From Alnus glutinosa (Eukaryota; Streptophyta; Magnoliopsida; Fagales; Betulaceae), in the NCBI RefSeq assembly GCF_958979055.1, contig NC_084899.1, forward strand, positions 24,247,501 through 24,311,500: DNA of 64,000 bases. Reading direction: 5' to 3'. Positions within the stretch are counted from its first letter, which is position 1, and each line of letters begins with the position of its first letter. The notes below the pieces were generated by a model that made no database searches, was not told the origin of the DNA, and saw nothing but the letters and a program-made list of their open reading frames with translations. A program made the position numbers and the translations under genes. Shown piece by piece: positions 59,921 through 64,000 of the stretch.

Positions 59921-59963
59921 CCTAAAACCCTGTATAAATGCTAAATCTCAGGACCAAAAGAAC

Positions 59964-61473
59964 CTGTCAGTACAGAATAGAACTTCAGTTTTCTTTTTGT
60001 TAAAATAACAAAGTTACATCATCAAAAAGCCCATACAAATAAGTTTGTATAATATACACCAAAGACGGTGTGCCTAATTGACTACTAATTCCATGCAGCT
60101 CACCGGCTGTTTAGAGACCGATCAGAGCAGCATAACATTCTTCAATAGGTACAACTTTTCCATCATTGGATGAGCTCCTTGAGCAAGAGAATATAGATTC
60201 TTCACTTAATCAAACAGTAATTCAAGGGATTTTTGACAAACCTAGCTTATTCTGAGAAGAAGCAACAGAGAAAGGGAAATACCAGTGCTACGTGTAGCCA
60301 GCTATAACAATGCTTTACGCATTTCTTGTTCCAATTTGTGTGTAAGACAAGCCATCAACCATTACCAACTCGTACACAACTCATGTATATTTTGACCAAG
60401 AAACAGACCCAAAACCATGATAGTGTAGACAAAAAAAGAGTTAGCTCAATTAAAAATGTGGGCAACCCGGACTAACACTCTCCCAATGCATAATGTAGCA
60501 TTTATAAGTGACAAAACCAACAGATTGTTGTACTGATTTGATCGAAAAGAATAAGAATAAAAGAATGAACTCAAACTAAATGCAAGGAAAATCAAACAAA
60601 GCAAAGATACCAAACCAGCATGTGCGTTGCATCAATCCAATTAAATTGGATATTTGCCGATTATGCATTCAACAAACACAAACAAAACGGATAGAATAGC
60701 AGAAGTTGGCATCCAAACTCGACAACAAAACAAATTTACTCAATTGCAATGACCAGGCCATCAAAGAAAAATATCATCAAAATACCATAACAGCAATGAC
60801 AAGAAACTCAACATGGACAACAAGTAAACGCATCAAAGAAAATGACAGTATCAATTATTTGGCAGAACCTCATTCATAACCCAGACATATCGCCGGCTTT
60901 TTCGATAAAAAATAGAAAGTTTTTGGAATCCAAAATAAAGTTAAATTAGAGCACAAAGGCGAACAAACAATAACAAATAGCTAACTCAGGCATCAATTAA
61001 AACCAAACTAAATCTAAAATTTTGATATGTGCAAATCCCAAAGATGCAAATATAATCAGCTAAGCAAGAGATAGATTTGCTGCAATTTGCGCGAAACAAT
61101 ACAAAGTGTGTGATATCCTTTAACCAAAGGGGTAGCTCAGTTCGAATATCCCCCTCCCTCTCCCTTGGGGCCAATTACTTATCAAAAAAAAAAATTGTGT
61201 GATATCCTTTGCAAGCAACTCGAACTTGTCGCAGTTTCAATCAGATATATAAAGATTAAAGAGCACAGATCAAATTCAAATACATTAATATAAAAATCAT
61301 GCACTACTACTGTCGAAATCAAATTCATGGATCTGTTTGGATCGAAAGAAAACGCAGGAGAGCAAAAGAAAAGAAGAGAAAAAACGAAAGGTTCTGAATC
61401 CGATTTTCGCTTTTTATATTTGATTTTCTCGGCAAACAAACAGAGAGTTAAGAAATCAGAGAGAATTTGTTAC
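59964..61473 (-). other. Predicted 5' UTR intron of the prenyltransferase pseudogene
   Basis: Minus-strand donor (ACACAG then GTAACA) at 61473 and acceptor (TACTGACAG) ending at 59964, 43 nt before the ATG. The 1510 bp intron contains no coding frame and carries a SINE-like insertion at 61122-61195. Position and size are inferred from the splice signals alone. Confidence 0.5.
61122..61195 (+). mobile_element. Short SINE-like retroposon with 15 bp target duplication
   Basis: A 74 bp insert begins aaccaaaggggtagctcag, resembling a box A (GGTAGCTCAG), and ends in an A-run. It is flanked by identical tgtgtgatatccttt at 61107-61121 and 61196-61210. The poly-A tail and long duplication show LINE-type retroposition. 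The body is shorter than most SINEs, so this may be a truncated or internally deleted copy. It lies within the predicted leader intron of the prenyltransferase pseudogene. Confidence 0.75.
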
Positions 61474-61557
61474 CTGTGTGTAGAGAGATCGGACGAGTGA
61501 GAATGATGGTGAGAATGGTGGTGAGAATGAGACTATAGGTTATATGATGTATTTATA
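61474..61557 (-). promoter_or_regulatory. TATA box and leader exon of the prenyltransferase pseudogene
   Basis: TATAAATA on the minus strand at 61550-61557, an expected start near 61520-61528, and a short CT-rich leader (repeated ATTCTCACCA/T) down to the donor at 61473. The intact promoter suggests the pseudogene may still be transcribed. Confidence 0.5.
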
Positions 61558-61603
61558 CTAGTCATTTTGCGGTATCTTGTAGGTCTGAGTAACTAATATG
61601 CCC

Positions 61604-61607
<4 letters not shown>

Positions 61608-61646
<39 letters not shown>

Positions 61647-61647
61647 T
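61608..61647. repeat. (ATT)n microsatellite
   Basis: About 13 uninterrupted ATT units just upstream of the pseudogene promoter. Confidence 0.9.
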
Positions 61648-61796
61648 TGGCTTAATTCAATTTTTGAACTAAATATACTTGTAAATTGTAATATAAAAAT
61701 GCAAAATTGAATTGTAATCATTGGACAATAAAAATATTTATCACACCCAAGTTGCTCTTACTCCTTTTCCTAAACGGCATTGTTTTAGTTTTATAA

Positions 61797-61840
<44 letters not shown>

Positions 61841-61983
61841 GTATGCGGGTGCGAATATTATCTGCCTTCGCCTGTCCATATTTTATTATCTGTTCGCATA
61901 TGTGTGGATAGTAGACATGGTATCCGCCCGCTAGAAAAATCTGCCTATAACCCATATAGACAGGTGGATAGTGGATACATAAC

Positions 61984-62017
<34 letters not shown>

Positions 62018-63455
62018 AGTAGAAAATTCATTAGAAAGCGCAGAGGGGCCCAACCTTAGTACACAGGAAGTATACGAAAGTGCCCATAATCAGAGGAAAT
62101 AAACGAACAAGAAAGTAAAAAATCAGCGAACGACATACAACTCGAGCTATGTGTCGACACCCAAAAAGCACATTTCTACAAAGAGCCACAACTGATGCCT
62201 TCACATCCTAAAAAAGCCTAGAATTTCTCTCACGCCACAAGCCCCACAAAACACAAAAAGGAACCTGCTTCCAAATTCGGAAAATAGGACCACGACCTAG
62301 CAAAGTGCCACAACCACTCAATAAATTCAAGACACTACTAGGCATAACCCACTCCACCCCGAACAAGCTATAAAAAGAACTCCAAACAACACGTGCCACG
62401 TCACAATGAAGAAGAAAGTGATCAACGAATTTCCCATGCTTCTTACACATAACACACCACTCTACCACCACAATACCACGCCTACGTAGATTGTCATGAG
62501 TTAAAATCTTTCCTAAAGCTACTGTCCAAACAAAGAACGCTACCCGCTTCGGAGCTTTAACACGCCATATACCCTTCCAAGAAAAAGAAACCGCCTCGTG
62601 ACAAACTAAAGCTTTATAGAAAGTCTTCACTTCAAAATTCCTTCTCTTAGAAAGATTCCACACCACCCTATCAACTTCCCCATGTTGAACCCGAATAGAG
62701 TATAACTGTTCAAAGAAGGACATCACCATCTCCACCTCCCAATCCTTAGCAAAGCGCGTAAAGAGAACATTCCAATGAACCACACCTCCTACCACAGACA
62801 TATTATTTACCACCCAAGTATCAGGAGAACGCGCAATAGTGTACAAAGCTGGATAACAGAGCTTGAGAGGCTTGTCCCCACACCATAAATTATGCCAAAA
62901 GAGAATATGAGACCCATCACCCACCTCAAAACGCAAATACTTGGCAACATTATCCCACCCCCTTCGAATAAACTTCCAAACATCGACACCATAAGGCCCC
63001 GTCACCGGTAATGAACACCAATCTCCCCTCACTCTCTCATACTTCACCTCAATCACCGATCTCCACAAAGCATTGCGCTCCTGAGAAAACCTCCAAATCC
63101 ACTTCTCCAATAAGGCTTGATTAAAATTAATAACATTACGAACTCCCGGTCCACCGGCCTTGATTGGAGTACAAACTCGATGCCAATTGACTAAATGAAA
63201 TTTAGTCTCATCACCCATACCACTCCACAGAAACTCCCTTTGAAGCCGCTCTAGTTTCTTAGTTACACTAACAGGAATAGGGAATAGAGATAAATAATAA
63301 GCAGGAATGCTAGAAAGAGTACTGTGAATCAACATCACCCTACAACCCTTGGATAAAAAAAGTTTCTTCCAACTAGCCAACCTCCGTTCCACCTTCTCAA
63401 TAACCCTATTCCAAATAGAACGGTTTTTAACCGCCTACTTGAACACCCCTAGCTT
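61640..63455. mobile_element. hAT-like non-autonomous repeat, copy 2, split by a LINE
   Basis: Left part 61640-61990 and right part 63419-63455 match the repeat at 44946-45500 (tttttgaactaaata, 'ataacccatatagacaggtgg', 'aacggttt…aaccgcc'). The right end, reversed, reads GCTAGGGGTGTTCAAGTAGG, a hAT-like terminus. The inserted L1 occupies 61991-63418. The left boundary is obscured by an (AT)n tract at 61798-61838. Confidence 0.5.
61991..63418 (-). mobile_element. 5'-truncated L1-type LINE with 10 bp target duplication
   Basis: On the minus strand, the insertion begins inside ORF2 at 63418 and ends in a poly-A tail (plus-strand T run 61985-62013). The flanks aacggttttt at 61981-61990 and 63419-63428 are identical. 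The ORF2 tail stays open for about 400 codons to the stop at 62208. It contains the region after the reverse transcriptase (ERRLASWKKLFLSKGCR, IPAYYLSLFPIP, GGPGVRNVINFNQALLEKW) and a zf-RVT zinc-binding domain (WCVMCKKHGKFVDHFLLHC). The lack of stops and perfect duplication suggest a recent insertion. The endonuclease and catalytic reverse transcriptase part are absent, so it is immobile by itself. Confidence 0.93.
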
Positions 63456-63494
63456 TAAAAAAAAAAAAAACAAAAACAAAAAACAAACATAACA

Positions 63495-63620
63495 AAAATG
63501 CAACACTTATGCTCTAGTTTTTTTAATGGTTCAGATTTAATTTCAAATTTTCCATGCGAAAGACAGAGAAAAGTGAAATTAAATCTAAAATGCTAAAAAA
63601 CTATAGCATAGGTGTTGTAA
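63495..63620. mobile_element. Small foldback MITE candidate
   Basis: Inverted arms: caacacttatgctctagtt and gatttaatttcaaa on the left, with the complements gaaattaaatc and aactatagcataggtgttg on the right. About 125 bp, non-coding. The remainder of the window to 64000 is AT-rich with no recognised feature. Confidence 0.55.
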
Positions 63621-64000
63621 TTTATAGCACCTAAGCCAAATCCATTAAATTGTCTTAAAATAGTATCAAAGCTAATTTAATAACATCATTTTGGAGGGTT
63701 TTTTTTGTTATATTTTTTAAAAAGTGTTCTAATGTGATATAAATGTGAAAATAATTTTGAGTATTTTGTATTTTAAGTTTGTTTGTTAGTATTTTTTTTT
63801 TTAGAAAAAAAATAACAAAAAATAAAGGTGAGAGAATGATTTAACAATCAAAGCAACTATAACTTAATGCAAACCCATAGTAGATTAAAATTGGATTGTG
63901 AAAGGTACTCTATGGATAGTGCTAAGTAAGGGGAGCTAGCACTTTCATGGGTATGACATCATGATTAATAACATACTTGACAAATAATATTTTAACACAA

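Noticed and set aside
61130..61160. A tRNA gene (ggggtagctcag start)
   Set aside because: Only a box A-like start is present; there is no anticodon arm or acceptor pairing, and a poly-A tail with duplications marks a retroposon.

Overview
The window is nuclear DNA of a flowering plant, most likely a woody eudicot. It is AT-rich and gene-poor, with GT-AG introns and plant gene families (PHT1 phosphate transporters, AP2/ERF factors, a plant cis-prenyltransferase). Small plant transposons of the hAT, Mutator, CACTA, LINE, SINE and LTR types are dense. The species cannot be named from the sequence alone.

Layout. Positions 1-10.8 kb hold two PHT1 high-affinity phosphate transporter genes in tandem on the minus strand; the first is cut by the window edge. 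Both carry the same unannotated promoter layout: a PHR1-type P1BS site 38-49 bp upstream of a TATA box, a CT-rich leader exon and a GT-AG intron in the 5' UTR. Positions 10.8-29.6 kb are intergenic repeats. They include an 855 bp hAT element (8 bp duplication), two Mutator-like elements with perfect 9 bp duplications, foldback elements, and an unusual LTR insertion whose two outer ends are both U5 ends in inverted orientation. Positions 29.75-33.3 kb (+) hold a four-exon gene for an unrecognised membrane protein of about 179 residues.

Positions 37-54 kb hold two group IX ERF genes on the minus strand, one ERF1-like and one small ERF95/98-like. Between them lies a decayed third ERF on the plus strand. 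The arrangement recalls the Arabidopsis At3g23220-At3g23240 cluster, which would place ethylene/jasmonate defence regulation here. The same stretch contains a 1.96 kb deleted Gypsy-type retroelement (TSD AACTC), a perfect 73 bp inverted repeat and a 1.46 kb CACTA element (TSD ATC).

Positions 59-61.5 kb (-) hold a cis-prenyltransferase (dehydrodolichyl diphosphate synthase-like) pseudogene. It has two frameshifts, a stop codon and a replaced catalytic Glu, but retains a promoter and a leader intron, which a SINE has entered. Positions 62-63.4 kb hold a 5'-truncated L1 LINE inserted into a hAT-like repeat. No rRNA, canonical tRNA or CRISPR feature was seen.

No clearly new multi-gene system was found. 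The most unusual items are the two-U5-ended retroelement, the shared P1BS/TATA/leader-intron layout of the tandem transporters, the ERF relic inside the ERF cluster, and the inactivated prenyltransferase with intact promoter architecture.
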